Assembly: GCF_009604455.1 (NCBI RefSeq)
Contig: NZ_WEGL01000009.1
Coordinates: forward strand, 124,001-188,000
Reading direction: 5' to 3'
DNA: 64,000 bases
Origin: Streptomyces sp. RB17
GTDB taxonomy: Bacteria; Actinomycetota; Actinomycetes; Streptomycetales; Streptomycetaceae
The position numbers were made by a program, and so were the translations under genes. Shown piece after piece: positions 1 through 8,256 of this stretch. A model generated the notes under the pieces. The model had not been told where the DNA came from and searched no databases. It saw only the letters and a program-made list of their open reading frames with translations. Numbering within the stretch: the first letter of the stretch is position 1; each line of letters starts with the position of its first letter.

Positions 1-2
1 GC

Positions 3-1364
3 CAGGACATCATCGACACCTACGCCGTCGAGCTGTGCCAGGACGACTACCACTACCTGTACCACGGCACCTGTACGGCCATGGACAAGGTCGAGCAGAA
101 GAACTCCTGGTCACCGACCACGGCCGACAGTACGCCGGCGGGGTCGTACACCATGCGGGTGTGGCGGACGAGGTACGGCCCGGTGGAGTACCGCGCGACC
201 GTCGGCGGCAAGAAGGTCGCCTACACCACGCTGCGGTCGTCGTATCTGCACGAGGCCGACTCGATCATCGGCTTCCAGATGCTGAACGACCCCGACTACG
301 TCAAGGGGCCCAAGGACTTCCAGAGCGCGGCCCAGCACATCAACTACACCTTCAACTGGTTCTACGCCGACTCCCAGCACACCGCCTACTACAACAGCGG
401 CGACAACCCGGTCCGTGCGTCCGGCGTCGACGCCGAGTTCCCGGTCTGGGCGCAGCCGGCGTACGAGTGGCAGAACTGGGACCCGGCCACCAACACGGCC
501 GACTACACCCCGGCCTCCGCCCACCCCAACTCCATCGACCAGGACTACTACGTCTCCTGGAACAACAAGCAGGCCGAGGACTACTCGGCCGCCGGCTGGG
601 GCGACGGTTCCGTGCACCGCGGCAACCTGCTGGACGACCGGGTGAAGAAGCTGGTCGCGGCCGGCGGGGTGACCCGCACCAAGCTGGTGCAGGCCATGGC
701 GGACGCGGCCCTCGCCGACCTGCGGGCCGAGGACGTGCTGCCGAAGCTGCTCAAGGTGATCAACTCCTCGACGGTGACCGACTCCACGGCCGCCGCGGCG
801 TTGAGCAAGCTGCAGGCGTGGGTGAGCGCCGGCGCCAGGCGCACGGAGACGTCGGCCGGTTCGAAGACCTACGCCGACGCCGACGCGATCCGCATCCTGG
901 ACGCCTGGTGGCCGCTGCTGGTCAAGGCGGAGTTCGAACCGGGCCTCGGCAGCGATCTGTACAGCGCGATCACCAACGACATCCCCGTGGACGAGGCCCC
1001 GTCCGCCGGCCACGGCCCGACCGGCTCACACGCCGGAAGCTCCTTCCAGTACGGCTGGTGGAGTTATGTCGACAAGGACATACGGGCGGTGCTCGGGGAG
1101 AACGTGCGGGGCGGGCTCGCCGAGAAGTACTGCGGCGGCGGCAGCCTCGGTGCCTGCCGGGACGCCCTGATCAGCACCCTCGACCAGGCGGCCGGGATGA
1201 CCGCCGCCCAGGTCTACCCGGGCGACGACCAGTGCTCGGCCGGCGACCAGTGGTGCGCCGACTCGATCGTCCAGCGCACCCTGGGCGGCATCAGGCACGG
1301 CAAGATCAGCTGGCAGAACCGGCCGACGTTCCAGCAGGTGGTGGAGTACACGTCACACCGGTGA
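3..1364 (+). CDS. Penicillin acylase family protein, C-terminal part (5' end outside window)
   Basis: The open frame runs in from the left edge and ends at TGA 1362-1364. The 453 residues present resemble the C-terminal part of the beta chain of penicillin/cephalosporin/AHL acylases, a family of secreted Ntn hydrolases that cleave amides of substituted carboxylic acids. Family-like features are aromatic-rich stretches such as YTFNWFYAD and WNNKQAEDY and a late GDGSVHRGNLLDD segment. The catalytic Ser of the beta chain, the spacer peptide and any signal peptide would lie upstream and cannot be checked. Four late Cys residues (C-GGGSLGAC and DDQC-DQWC) suggest disulphides in an exported protein. 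The substrate cannot be told from this fragment. Confidence 0.8.
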   Translation, partial: QDIIDTYAVELCQDDYHYLYHGTCTAMDKVEQKNSWSPTTADSTPAGSYTMRVWRTRYGPVEYRATVGGKKVAYTTLRSSYLHEADSIIGFQMLNDPDYVKGPKDFQSAAQHINYTFNWFYADSQHTAYYNSGDNPVRASGVDAEFPVWAQPAYEWQNWDPATNTADYTPASAHPNSIDQDYYVSWNNKQAEDYSAAGWGDGSVHRGNLLDDRVKKLVAAGGVTRTKLVQAMADAALADLRAEDVLPKLLKVINSSTVTDSTAAAALSKLQAWVSAGARRTETSAGSKTYADADAIRILDAWWPLLVKAEFEPGLGSDLYSAITNDIPVDEAPSAGHGPTGSHAGSSFQYGWWSYVDKDIRAVLGENVRGGLAEKYCGGGSLGACRDALISTLDQAAGMTAAQVYPGDDQCSAGDQWCADSIVQRTLGGIRHGKISWQNRPTFQQVVEYTSHR

Positions 1365-1382
1365 ACCGATCGGGATGACGTG

Positions 1383-1412
1383 GGCGGCGGGTCACGTGAT
1401 GCGGCCCGCCGC
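1383..1412. terminator. Hairpin at convergent gene ends
   Basis: A perfect 9-bp GC stem (ggcggcggg 1383-1391, cccgccgcc 1404-1412) lies between the acylase stop and the end of the opposing hydrolase gene, partly inside the latter. There is no T tract, as is usual in Streptomyces. It probably acts as a bidirectional terminator. Confidence 0.4.
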
Positions 1413-2693
1413 CAGCACCAGCCGGGCCAGTTCGGGGTGGACGATGTCGCTGTGCGCCCCGGCCGGCGGGCCGCCGTGGCAGACGACCGCGGCCGCGTCG
1501 ACGTTCACGCACCCCGACGCGGGCAGCGGTCCGGCGAGGGCCGTAGCGAGGTCCAGCCGGGCGGTGCCCGGCACCGCCTGCACCCCGTCGTGCCCCATCG
1601 CGCCCCACTCCGGCCCCAGCACGGCGGCGATCTCGCTGCCCGCACACGAGCGGTCGTCCCCGGACAGCCGGGAGGCCAGCGGATAGAACGTGCCGAGCGC
1701 CGCGTCGAAGTGCGAGTGACAGCACACCAGCGGGCCGTCGATCCGTCGCTGCCGGCCCTTGAGCGCCCCTGCCCTGCCCGGGTCCTGCGGCAGCCGGTCC
1801 GCGAACGCGTAGTGCGAGAAGGCACCTTGGAGGAGGGTCACGGACTTCACCGTGCCCACCCCGTCCGGCAGCCCGCGCAGCGCGAACGACACCAGCCGCC
1901 CGCCGAAGCTGTGCCCGACCAGATGCACCCGCACCCCGGCCGCGGCCCGCGCCAACTGCCCGATCACCGGCCCGAGCCCGTGCTCGCCGACCGTCCCGGC
2001 CCGCCGCTTCATCGTGTAGTACGTCGCCTGCCGCAGCAGCTCCTTCGCCCCCTCCCAGGGGTTCGGGATGCTGAACCCGGCCGGTGCGCCGGGCGACCGT
2101 ACGGCGGCCAGCGCCTCGGCGAACTCGTCGCAGGCGGTCGCCGGTTGCTCGGTGAACACCGTGGGCTCGCCTTCCTCGTCGGTGTCGGCCGCGCCCAGCC
2201 GCCGCCCGTCGTCCACCAGCAGCCGCACCAGCCGCCCGAACTCGGCCAGTCCCCGGTCCCCGCCGGGCCGTTCGTCCAGCATCCGGGCCAGCTGGTCGAT
2301 CACGGATGCCCGCCCCGGAAAGGTCTCCAGCAGGGCACGCCGGGTGTCCTTGTCCAGCGCCGGCCCCGGTGCCGTCTGACCCGCCACGGCCGCCACCGAC
2401 TTCGGGAAGTCCGGGATCGGCTCGTCGCTGAACCGCATCGACGGCCAGATCACGCCCACGTACCCGAGCCGGGCCCGTGGCGCGAGCGCCGGGACCGGTG
2501 CGAAGAAGCTCCGGTACAGCGCGGTCGCGCCCGAGCGGTCGTTGTTCCAGCCGTGCGCGAAGACGAGCAGGTCACGGACGCCGCGCTCCGTGACCTGCGC
2601 CATCAGGTGGTCGCGTTCGGGGCCGTCCACGTCCCCGTCCGCGTCGAAGGTCAGCTCCCAGTAGGGAGACACGCTCATCCCGGGATCCGCCAT
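1392..2693 (-). CDS. Alpha/beta-hydrolase fold protein (putative serine esterase/lipase)
   Basis: This 433-residue protein has an early LLVFAHGWNND segment (oxyanion-hole strand) and a clear nucleophile elbow, VHLVGHSFGGRL, around residues 245-256, with Ser in GHSFGG. No signal peptide is seen, so it is probably cytoplasmic. The late segment with GHDGVQAV and HSDIVHPELARLV could supply the catalytic His. The insert between strand and elbow (about residues 85-215) is long and unlike small esterases, which suggests a lid or extra domain. The gene is alone, converging on the acylase gene and 93 bp from the next gene. Substrate unknown. Confidence 0.65.
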   Translation of the reverse strand: MADPGMSVSPYWELTFDADGDVDGPERDHLMAQVTERGVRDLLVFAHGWNNDRSGATALYRSFFAPVPALAPRARLGYVGVIWPSMRFSDEPIPDFPKSVAAVAGQTAPGPALDKDTRRALLETFPGRASVIDQLARMLDERPGGDRGLAEFGRLVRLLVDDGRRLGAADTDEEGEPTVFTEQPATACDEFAEALAAVRSPGAPAGFSIPNPWEGAKELLRQATYYTMKRRAGTVGEHGLGPVIGQLARAAAGVRVHLVGHSFGGRLVSFALRGLPDGVGTVKSVTLLQGAFSHYAFADRLPQDPGRAGALKGRQRRIDGPLVCCHSHFDAALGTFYPLASRLSGDDRSCAGSEIAAVLGPEWGAMGHDGVQAVPGTARLDLATALAGPLPASGCVNVDAAAVVCHGGPPAGAHSDIVHPELARLVLAAGRIT

Positions 2694-2786
2694 GCCAGGC
2701 TCCCTCGTCCCGCCTGCAACGATGCGTCACGATGTGCTGCGCACGCATCGTCCTGCTCCGGGGCGAGGTTGGCCATACACGGCGCC

Positions 2787-4007
2787 TCACCGGTAGAGGA
2801 GATATTCCTGGCGCACCCGCCGGAACGCGGCCAGCTCCTCCTGCCAGGCGCCGACCACCTCGTCCGTGCCGGCTCCGGCGTCGATCATCGTGCGTACCCG
2901 GGTGGAGCCGGTGAGCTTGTCGATCCAGTCGTCCGACCGCCACGCGAAGCCGTCCCAGACCTTCCTGACGGTCACCAGCAGCGCGATCCCGGTGCGGACC
3001 GGGTCGTAGGCGGCCCGGTCGTGCACATGGATCTGCACCCCGCCGACGGTCTTGCCCTGGAACTTGGAGAAGGTGGGCGCGAAGTACGCCTCCCTGAACC
3101 GCACGCCGGGCAGCGCCAGTTCGTTCACGGCCGCGGCCCAGCGGCCGTCGACGCCCTCGGCGCCGAGCAGCTCGAACGGCCTGGTCGTGCCCCGCCCCTC
3201 CGAGACGTTGGTGCCCTCGAACATGCAGGTGCCGGAGTAGACGAGAGCGGTGTCCGGGGTCGGCATGTTCGGGCTCGGCGGCACCCAGGGCAGCCCCGAG
3301 GCGTCGTAGAACCGGGTCCGCTTCCAGCCGGTCATCAGCACGGTGTCCAGCGCGACCGGCCTGCTCAGGAACTCCCCGTTGAACAGCCGTGCCAGCTCCG
3401 CGACGGTCATGCCGTGCGCCTGCGCGACCGGCTGCCGGCCGACGAACGTGGCGAACTCCTTGTGCAGGACCGGCCCCTGGGCCTCCCGGCCGGTCACCGG
3501 GTTGGGCCGGTCGAGGACGACGAACCGCTTGCCCGCGAGCTGGGCCGCCTCCATACAGTCGTACAGCGTCCAGATGTACGTGTAGAAGCGGGCGCCGACG
3601 TCCTGGATGTCGAAGACGACCGTGTCGACGCCGGCGGCGGTGAAGATGTCGGCGAGCGGCTGTCCGCTCTTCAGGTACGTGTCGTACACGGGCAGCCCGG
3701 TCGCCGGGTCGTCGTAGCGGCCCTCGGAGCCGCCGGCCTGTGCGGTGCCCCGGAAGCCGTGCTCCGGGCCGAAGACGGCCGTCAGGTTCACCCGGGGGTC
3801 GGCGTGCATGACGTCGACGATGTGCTGGACGTCGCGGGTGACGCCGGTCGGATTGGTGACGATGCCGACGCGCCGGCCCTTCAGCAGGGCGTAGCCGTCG
3901 GCCGCGAGTCTCTCGAAGCCGGTGCGCAGCTCTTCGCGGTGTGCGGGGGCGGCCGGCAGGGCCGCCATCGAGGCCGATGCGAGCAAGTTCCGTCGAGACA
4001 GATGCAT
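2787..4007 (-). CDS. DUF1343 / NamZ-family exo-beta-N-acetylmuramidase
   Basis: The protein matches the DUF1343 family, whose characterised member NamZ removes terminal MurNAc from peptidoglycan fragments. Family segments are RVGIVTNPTGVTRD, VFGPEHGFRGTAQAG, VDTVVFDIQDVGARFYTY, VVLDRPNPVTG and the NVSEGRGTTRPFELLGA motif. An ATG at 4007 is preferred (406 residues) because it gives an N-terminus MHLSRRNLLAS followed by an alanine-rich stretch, a short Tat-like signal. An in-frame GTG at 4040 would add 11 residues and is close to an AAGGAAGG that is too far from the ATG. The gene diverges from the SDR operon, and the shared intergenic region contains a TetR-type palindrome. Likely role: extracytoplasmic cell-wall turnover. 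Confidence 0.85.
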   Translation of the reverse strand: MHLSRRNLLASASMAALPAAPAHREELRTGFERLAADGYALLKGRRVGIVTNPTGVTRDVQHIVDVMHADPRVNLTAVFGPEHGFRGTAQAGGSEGRYDDPATGLPVYDTYLKSGQPLADIFTAAGVDTVVFDIQDVGARFYTYIWTLYDCMEAAQLAGKRFVVLDRPNPVTGREAQGPVLHKEFATFVGRQPVAQAHGMTVAELARLFNGEFLSRPVALDTVLMTGWKRTRFYDASGLPWVPPSPNMPTPDTALVYSGTCMFEGTNVSEGRGTTRPFELLGAEGVDGRWAAAVNELALPGVRFREAYFAPTFSKFQGKTVGGVQIHVHDRAAYDPVRTGIALLVTVRKVWDGFAWRSDDWIDKLTGSTRVRTMIDAGAGTDEVVGAWQEELAAFRRVRQEYLLYR

Positions 4008-4042
4008 GACCAGAGGTTGGTGCAGTGGCCCTTCCTTCACAC

Positions 4043-4062
4043 ATACCGACCGGTTAGTCTGT
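4043..4062. promoter_or_regulatory. TetR-type operator, site 1
   Basis: The sequence ataccgaccggttagtctgt is an imperfect palindrome centred on ACCGGT, 50-69 bp before the SDR start. Its left half, ataccgaccggt, is the same as the operator half at 10542-10559 before the second operon. The TetR gene at 6587 lies in the operon this site precedes, so autoregulation is inferred. It also lies 36 bp before the divergent NamZ gene, which may share control. Confidence 0.6.
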
Positions 4063-4111
4063 CTCGGCCAGAGCCGATGCGCGCCGCGCTGAGTCGTGTC
4101 GAAGGAGACCG

Positions 4112-4885
4112 ATGGTGGAAGCCGTGCAGGATGCGGGAGTGGTCGTCACCGGGGCCGGCGGGGGGATCGGGGCCGCGCTGGCCCGGCGGTTCGCCGCCGA
4201 GGGGGCCCGGGTCGTCGTGAACGACCTGGACGGCGCGCGGGCCAAGGCGGTGGCCGACGAGATCGGCGGGATCGCCGTGCCGGGCGACGCCTCCGCGATC
4301 GTCGGCGACGCCCGCGACGCGCTCGGCGGCACCGTCGACGTCTACTGCGCGAACGCCGGTGTCGCCTTCGAGGACGGCGGCGCGGGCGGGCCGCTCGACG
4401 AGCGGTCCTGGGCGGCCGCCTGGGACGTCAATGTGATGGCGCACGTCCGCGCCGCCCACGAGCTGCTGCCGTCCTGGCTGGAGCGGGGCGCCGGGCGGTT
4501 CGTGTCCACCGTGTCGGCCGCCGGGCTGCTCACCATGATCGGCGCGCCCTCCTACAGCGTCACCAAGCACGGCGCCTACGCCTTCGCCGAGTGGCTGTCG
4601 CTGACGTACCGCCACCGGGGCCTGAAGGTGCACGCGATCTGTCCGCAGGGCGTGCGCACGGACATGCTGGCCGCGACCGGCAGCGCCGGGGACCTGGTGC
4701 TGCAGCCGACCGCGATCGAACCGGAGGCCGTCGCCGACGCCCTGTTCCGGGGCATCGCCGAGGACCGCTTCCTGATCCTGCCGCACCCCGAGGTCGCCGA
4801 GTACTACCAGGCGCGGGCCGGCGATCCGGACCGCTGGCTGAGCGGCATGAACCACCTCCAGCGCAGGTGGGAGGAGGCCCGGTGA
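4112..4885 (+). CDS. Short-chain dehydrogenase/reductase (SDR)
   Basis: A 257-residue classical SDR: nucleotide-binding TGAGGGIG at residues 14-21, acidic NDLD after strand 2, CANAGVAF in place of NNAG, catalytic Ser in STVSAAG, and YSVTK (YxxxK). It reduces or oxidises a hydroxy/keto group with NAD(P)H. The start is set by gaaggag at 4101-4107. It is the first gene of an operon with an acyl-CoA ligase (GTGA overlap) and a TetR regulator. In this context a keto/hydroxyacyl-CoA or free acid substrate is likely. In the levulinate pathway an SDR reduces the 4-keto group, a role that would fit, but this is inference. Confidence 0.85.
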   Translation: MVEAVQDAGVVVTGAGGGIGAALARRFAAEGARVVVNDLDGARAKAVADEIGGIAVPGDASAIVGDARDALGGTVDVYCANAGVAFEDGGAGGPLDERSWAAAWDVNVMAHVRAAHELLPSWLERGAGRFVSTVSAAGLLTMIGAPSYSVTKHGAYAFAEWLSLTYRHRGLKVHAICPQGVRTDMLAATGSAGDLVLQPTAIEPEAVADALFRGIAEDRFLILPHPEVAEYYQARAGDPDRWLSGMNHLQRRWEEAR

Positions 4886-6561
4886 GCACCTCGCGGTACG
4901 CGGCCCGCCCCTGGCTGGCGCTGCTCGACGAAGCGCAGCGCGGCCCGATCGATCCCGCCGACTCGCTGGTGCACGCCCTGCGGGCGGCCGTGGCCGAGGC
5001 GCCGGAGCGGACCTTCCTCGCCTACTTCGACGCCCGGCTGAGCTACCGCGAGGTGGACGAGCTGAGCGACTCCGTCGCCGCCCACCTCGCCGCGCGCGGC
5101 CTGGAGCGCGGCGACCGGGTGGCGGTGCTGCTGCAGAACTCCCCGCACTTCGTGGTCGCCGTCCTCGGCGCCTGGAAGGCCGGCGCGACCGTCGTCCCGG
5201 TGAATCCGATGTACAAGTCGGCCGAGATGGGCCACATCCTGCGGGACGGCGAGGTGACCGCGCTGGTCTGCTCCGACCGGGCGTGGGCGGCGTACCTCAG
5301 GGAGACCGCCGCCGACTCGCCGGTGCGGGTCGTGCTCACCGCGAGCGAGCTGGACTTCCAGACCCGCAACGACGCGCGCGTGCTCGGGTTCGAGCGGCTG
5401 CCCCAGGCGCCGGACGCCGACGACCTCGTGGCCGTCGCCCGGCAGGGCGGCACAGCGCCCGAGGGCCGTGCGCCGCGCCCGGACGACATCGCGCTGATCA
5501 GCTACACCTCCGGCACCAGCGGCACCCCCAAGGGCGCCACCAACACCCACGGCAACATCATGCACAACGCCGAGCGGCAGCGGACCGGGCTCGCGCTGCC
5601 CGAGGCGCCCGTCTACTACGCGCTCGCGCCGCTGTTCCACATCACGGGCATGGTCTGCCAGTTCGGCGCCTGCCTGAACAGCGCCGGCACCCTGGTGCTC
5701 GCCTACCGCTTCGATCCCGGACTCGTCCTGGAGGCCTTCATCGAGCACCACCCGCACTACACGGTCGGCCCGTCCACCGCCTACATGGCGCTCGCCGCCC
5801 ACCCGGACGCCACACCGGAGCACTTCGCCTCCTTCGTGAACCTGTCCTCCGGCGGCGCGCCCGTGCCCCCGGCCCTGGTGGAGAAGTTCCGCGAGCGCTT
5901 CGGGCCGTACATACGCGTCGGCTACGGACTCACCGAGTGCACCGCCCCCTGCGCCTCGGTGCCGCCCGGCCTGGAGGCGCCCGTGGACCCCGTCTCCGGG
6001 ACGCTGTCGGTGGGCCTGCCCGGCGCCGACACGGTCGTCAGGATCGTGGACGAGCGGGGCGAGGAGGTGCCCTTCGGGGACCAGGGCGAGATCGTCGTCC
6101 GCGGGCCCCAGGTGGTCCCCGGCTACTGGCGGCGTCCGGACGCCACCGCCGAGTCCTTCCCGGACGGCGAGCTGCGCACCGGCGACATCGGCTTCATGGA
6201 CGCCCAGGGCTGGCTCTATGTCGTCGACCGCAAGAAGGACATGATCAACGCGTCCGGCTTCAAGGTGTGGCCCCGCGAGGTCGAGGACGTGCTGTACACC
6301 CACCCGGCGGTGCGCGAGGCGGCCGTCGTCGGCGTCCCCGACGGCTACCGTGGCGAGACCGTGAAGGCGTACATCAGCCTGCGTCCGGGCGCGGAGACGG
6401 ACCCGGATGAACTCGCGGTGTACTGCAAGGAGAGACTGGCCGCCTACAAATACCCGCGTCAGGTGGAGATCCTGCCGGACTTGCCCAAGACGGCGAGTGG
6501 GAAGATCCTCCGGCGGGAACTGCGTTCCCGCGCGCACGACGACAGCAGCGCCGGTCAGTAG
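4882..6561 (+). CDS. Acyl-CoA synthetase (AMP-forming), class I adenylate-forming enzyme
   Basis: 559 residues from GTG 4882, which overlaps the SDR stop (GTGA) and follows gaggag at 4871-4876. The ANL-family motifs are intact: phosphate loop SYTSGTSGTPKG, RVGYGLTE (A5), ELRTGDIG with the ribose-binding Asp, the hinge/A8 DRKKDMINASGFKVWP, and the catalytic Lys in PKTASGKILRREL near the C-terminus. It converts a carboxylic acid, ATP and CoA to acyl-CoA, AMP and PPi in the cytosol. The family includes medium/long-chain fatty-acyl and aromatic-acid ligases and chain length cannot be read off. Operon context points to feeding the acyl-CoA dehydrogenase branch at 8257-10501. Confidence 0.9.
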   Translation: MSTSRYAARPWLALLDEAQRGPIDPADSLVHALRAAVAEAPERTFLAYFDARLSYREVDELSDSVAAHLAARGLERGDRVAVLLQNSPHFVVAVLGAWKAGATVVPVNPMYKSAEMGHILRDGEVTALVCSDRAWAAYLRETAADSPVRVVLTASELDFQTRNDARVLGFERLPQAPDADDLVAVARQGGTAPEGRAPRPDDIALISYTSGTSGTPKGATNTHGNIMHNAERQRTGLALPEAPVYYALAPLFHITGMVCQFGACLNSAGTLVLAYRFDPGLVLEAFIEHHPHYTVGPSTAYMALAAHPDATPEHFASFVNLSSGGAPVPPALVEKFRERFGPYIRVGYGLTECTAPCASVPPGLEAPVDPVSGTLSVGLPGADTVVRIVDERGEEVPFGDQGEIVVRGPQVVPGYWRRPDATAESFPDGELRTGDIGFMDAQGWLYVVDRKKDMINASGFKVWPREVEDVLYTHPAVREAAVVGVPDGYRGETVKAYISLRPGAETDPDELAVYCKERLAAYKYPRQVEILPDLPKTASGKILRRELRSRAHDDSSAGQ

Positions 6562-6586
6562 GCGACGAGAGAGGCAGGTGGCGGCA

Positions 6587-7180
6587 GTGCCCAGGACGAC
6601 GGACGGAGACGGGACGCCCGTTCCGCAGCGGCTGCTGGCCGCCGCCACCCGGCTCTTCGCCGAGCAGGGTTACGACCGCACGTCCGTGCAGGAGATCGTG
6701 GAGGCGGCCGGCGTCACCAAGGGGGCGCTGTACCACTACTTCGGCTCCAAGGACGACCTCCTGCACGAGGTGTACGCGCGCGTGCTGCGCATCCAGCAGG
6801 AGCGGCTGGACCACTTCGCGGGAATGGACGCGCCGGTGGAGGAACGGCTCAGAGCCGCGGCGGCGGACGTGGTCGTCACCACGATCGACAACCTCGACGA
6901 CGCGATGATCTTCTTCCGGTCCATGCACCACCTCAGCCCGGAGAAGAACAAGCAGGTACGGGCCGAGCGCCGGCGCTACCACGAACGGTTCCGCGCGCTG
7001 ATCGAGGAGGGCCAGAAGGCGGGCGTGTTCTCCACGGCGACCCCGGCCGACCTGGTCGTGGACTACCACTTCGGCTCCGTCCACCACCTGTCCACCTGGT
7101 ACCGCCCGGACGGCCCCCTCACCCCTCAGCAGGTCGCCGACCACCTCGCCGACCTGCTGCTGCGGGCGCTGCGTCCTTGA
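6587..7180 (+). CDS. TetR/AcrR family transcriptional regulator
   Basis: 197 residues from GTG 6587 (SD-like ggcagg just upstream; another GTG is at 6578). The N-terminal helix-turn-helix is typical: RLLAAATRLFAEQGYDRTSV, EIVEAAGVTKGALYHYFGSKDDLL (about residues 15-60). The C-terminal ligand domain is all helical with a TetR_C-like DLVVDYHFGSVHHLSTWY. It is the last gene of the SDR-ligase operon, 25 bp after the ligase stop. The near-identical palindromes at 4043-4062 and 10542-10559 are its best candidate operators, and an acyl-CoA or the free acid a likely inducer. Its 3' end overlaps the opposing LysR gene by 62 bp. Confidence 0.9.
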   Translation: MPRTTDGDGTPVPQRLLAAATRLFAEQGYDRTSVQEIVEAAGVTKGALYHYFGSKDDLLHEVYARVLRIQQERLDHFAGMDAPVEERLRAAAADVVVTTIDNLDDAMIFFRSMHHLSPEKNKQVRAERRRYHERFRALIEEGQKAGVFSTATPADLVVDYHFGSVHHLSTWYRPDGPLTPQQVADHLADLLLRALRP

Positions 7181-8084
7181 GGCGACCGTCCATGAAGCGA
7201 TCGTCCGCGAGGCGATCGTCCGCCAGGTGACGGACGAGGGCGGCGGCCGCCGGATTCCGGGGCCGCTCGCCGCGTCCCGCGAGGACGATCCTGCGGCCGG
7301 GCTCCGGCTGCCGTATCCGCACGCACGGCAGCCCGGCCCGCTCGCCGATGGCCCGGGGCACGAACGCCACCCCGATCCCCGCCCGGACCAGGTCCACGAG
7401 CAGCCCGATCTGGGTGACGTCACAGGTGATACGGCGGTCCAGCCCACAGTGGGCGGCCAGACGCCGCACGGCCGTCTCCAGCCCGGTGCCCGCGCGGAAG
7501 TCGACGAAGGCCTCCTCGGCGAGGTCCCTGATGAGTGTGCGGCCCGCCTCGGCCAGCGGATGCCCCGGCGCGGTGATCAGCACCAGCTCCTCGTGCCACG
7601 TGGCGTACACATGCAGGCCCTCGGGCAGGTCCCGGGCGTCCGGGGCGAGATAGGCGAGGTCCAGTTCGCCCGCGCGCAGCGCCTCGGTCAGCTCGGCGAC
7701 CGTCGCGTCCCGCACGGACACCTGGACACCGGGGAACTCGCGGTGGAAGGCGGCCAGTTCGGCGGGCAGGTCGACGCAGGTCAGCGTCTGGATCGTGCCC
7801 ACGGACACCCGGCCGACGGCCAGTGCCGCCACGGCCGCGACCGCGTCCCGGGCCGCCTCGGCGCCGGCGAGCAGGGCGCGGGCCTGGGGGAGGAGGGCGC
7901 GGCCGGCCTCGGTGAGCACCACCCGGCGGCCCGTACGGTCGAACAGGTCGGCGCCCAGCTCCCGTTCGAGATTCTTGATCGAGGTGCTCAGCGCCGACTG
8001 CACGATGAGCTCGGCGCGTGCGGCGGCCGTGAAGCCGCCCTCGTTCACCACCGCCATGAAGTGGCGCAGCTGACGCATCTCCAT
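7119..8084 (-). CDS. LysR family transcriptional regulator
   Basis: 321 residues. The N-terminal winged HTH begins MEMRQLRHFMAVVNEGGFT with the AARAELIVQSALSTSIKNLE recognition region, then a LysR substrate domain (VSVGTIQTLTCVDLPAEL ... GIGVAFVPRAIGERAGL). ATG 8084 is chosen because the family normally starts a few residues before the RQLRHF helix; 8078 is also possible. An 11-bp palindrome lies just upstream (8088-8098). The C-terminus is a degenerate 5-residue repeat (LADDR / LADDR / FMDGR) encoded by a 15-bp tandem repeat at the convergent TetR junction. The target is not evident; the divergent small ORF at 8160 or neighbouring catabolic genes are candidates. Confidence 0.88.
   Translation of the reverse strand: MEMRQLRHFMAVVNEGGFTAAARAELIVQSALSTSIKNLERELGADLFDRTGRRVVLTEAGRALLPQARALLAGAEAARDAVAAVAALAVGRVSVGTIQTLTCVDLPAELAAFHREFPGVQVSVRDATVAELTEALRAGELDLAYLAPDARDLPEGLHVYATWHEELVLITAPGHPLAEAGRTLIRDLAEEAFVDFRAGTGLETAVRRLAAHCGLDRRITCDVTQIGLLVDLVRAGIGVAFVPRAIGERAGLPCVRIRQPEPGRRIVLAGRGERPRNPAAAALVRHLADDRLADDRFMDGRLKDAAPAAAGRRGGRRPAEG
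7179..7223. repeat. 15-bp tandem repeat, about 3 copies, at convergent TetR/LysR ends
   Basis: Units gaggcgaccgtccat, gaagcgatcgtccgc and gaggcgatcgtccgc follow each other directly. The first begins inside the TetR stop codon, and all three encode the C-terminal pentapeptide repeat of the LysR protein. Confidence 0.75.
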
Positions 8085-8087
8085 CCA

Positions 8088-8098
8088 TCTATGATAGA
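8088..8098. promoter_or_regulatory. Palindrome upstream of LysR gene (possible operator / -10)
   Basis: tctatgataga is a perfect 11-bp palindrome 4 bp upstream of the LysR start. The embedded tatgat / tatcat could be -10 elements on either strand. LysR proteins usually autoregulate through dyads next to their start, so an operator is a reasonable reading. Confidence 0.4.
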
Positions 8099-8159
8099 GA
8101 TGCCGCCCAGCGAAACCATCTGTTGGACCGGTGGGCGGCCTGCGGGCCAGGCTGGACCC

Positions 8160-8249
8160 ATGACCCGCAGACCGACTCTCCTGCACCGGTTCCTCGCGTT
8201 CCTCCGGGCACTCGCCCGCGAGGACCACCACTACTCGGGCGGCTACTAG
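8160..8249 (+). CDS. Candidate small ORF, 29 residues, divergent from LysR
   Basis: ATG 8160 to TAG 8247-8249 encodes a basic peptide beginning MTRRPTLLHRF and ending DHHYSGGY. It lies between the divergent LysR gene and the opposing acyl-CoA dehydrogenase gene (stop 8 bp away). No strong ribosome binding site is seen, and the palindrome at 8088 could drive it. The amphipathic middle and the terminal tyrosine/glycine pattern are unusual for chance sequence, but nothing proves translation. Function unknown. Confidence 0.3.
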   Translation: MTRRPTLLHRFLAFLRALAREDHHYSGGY

Positions 8250-8256
8250 AAGCACC

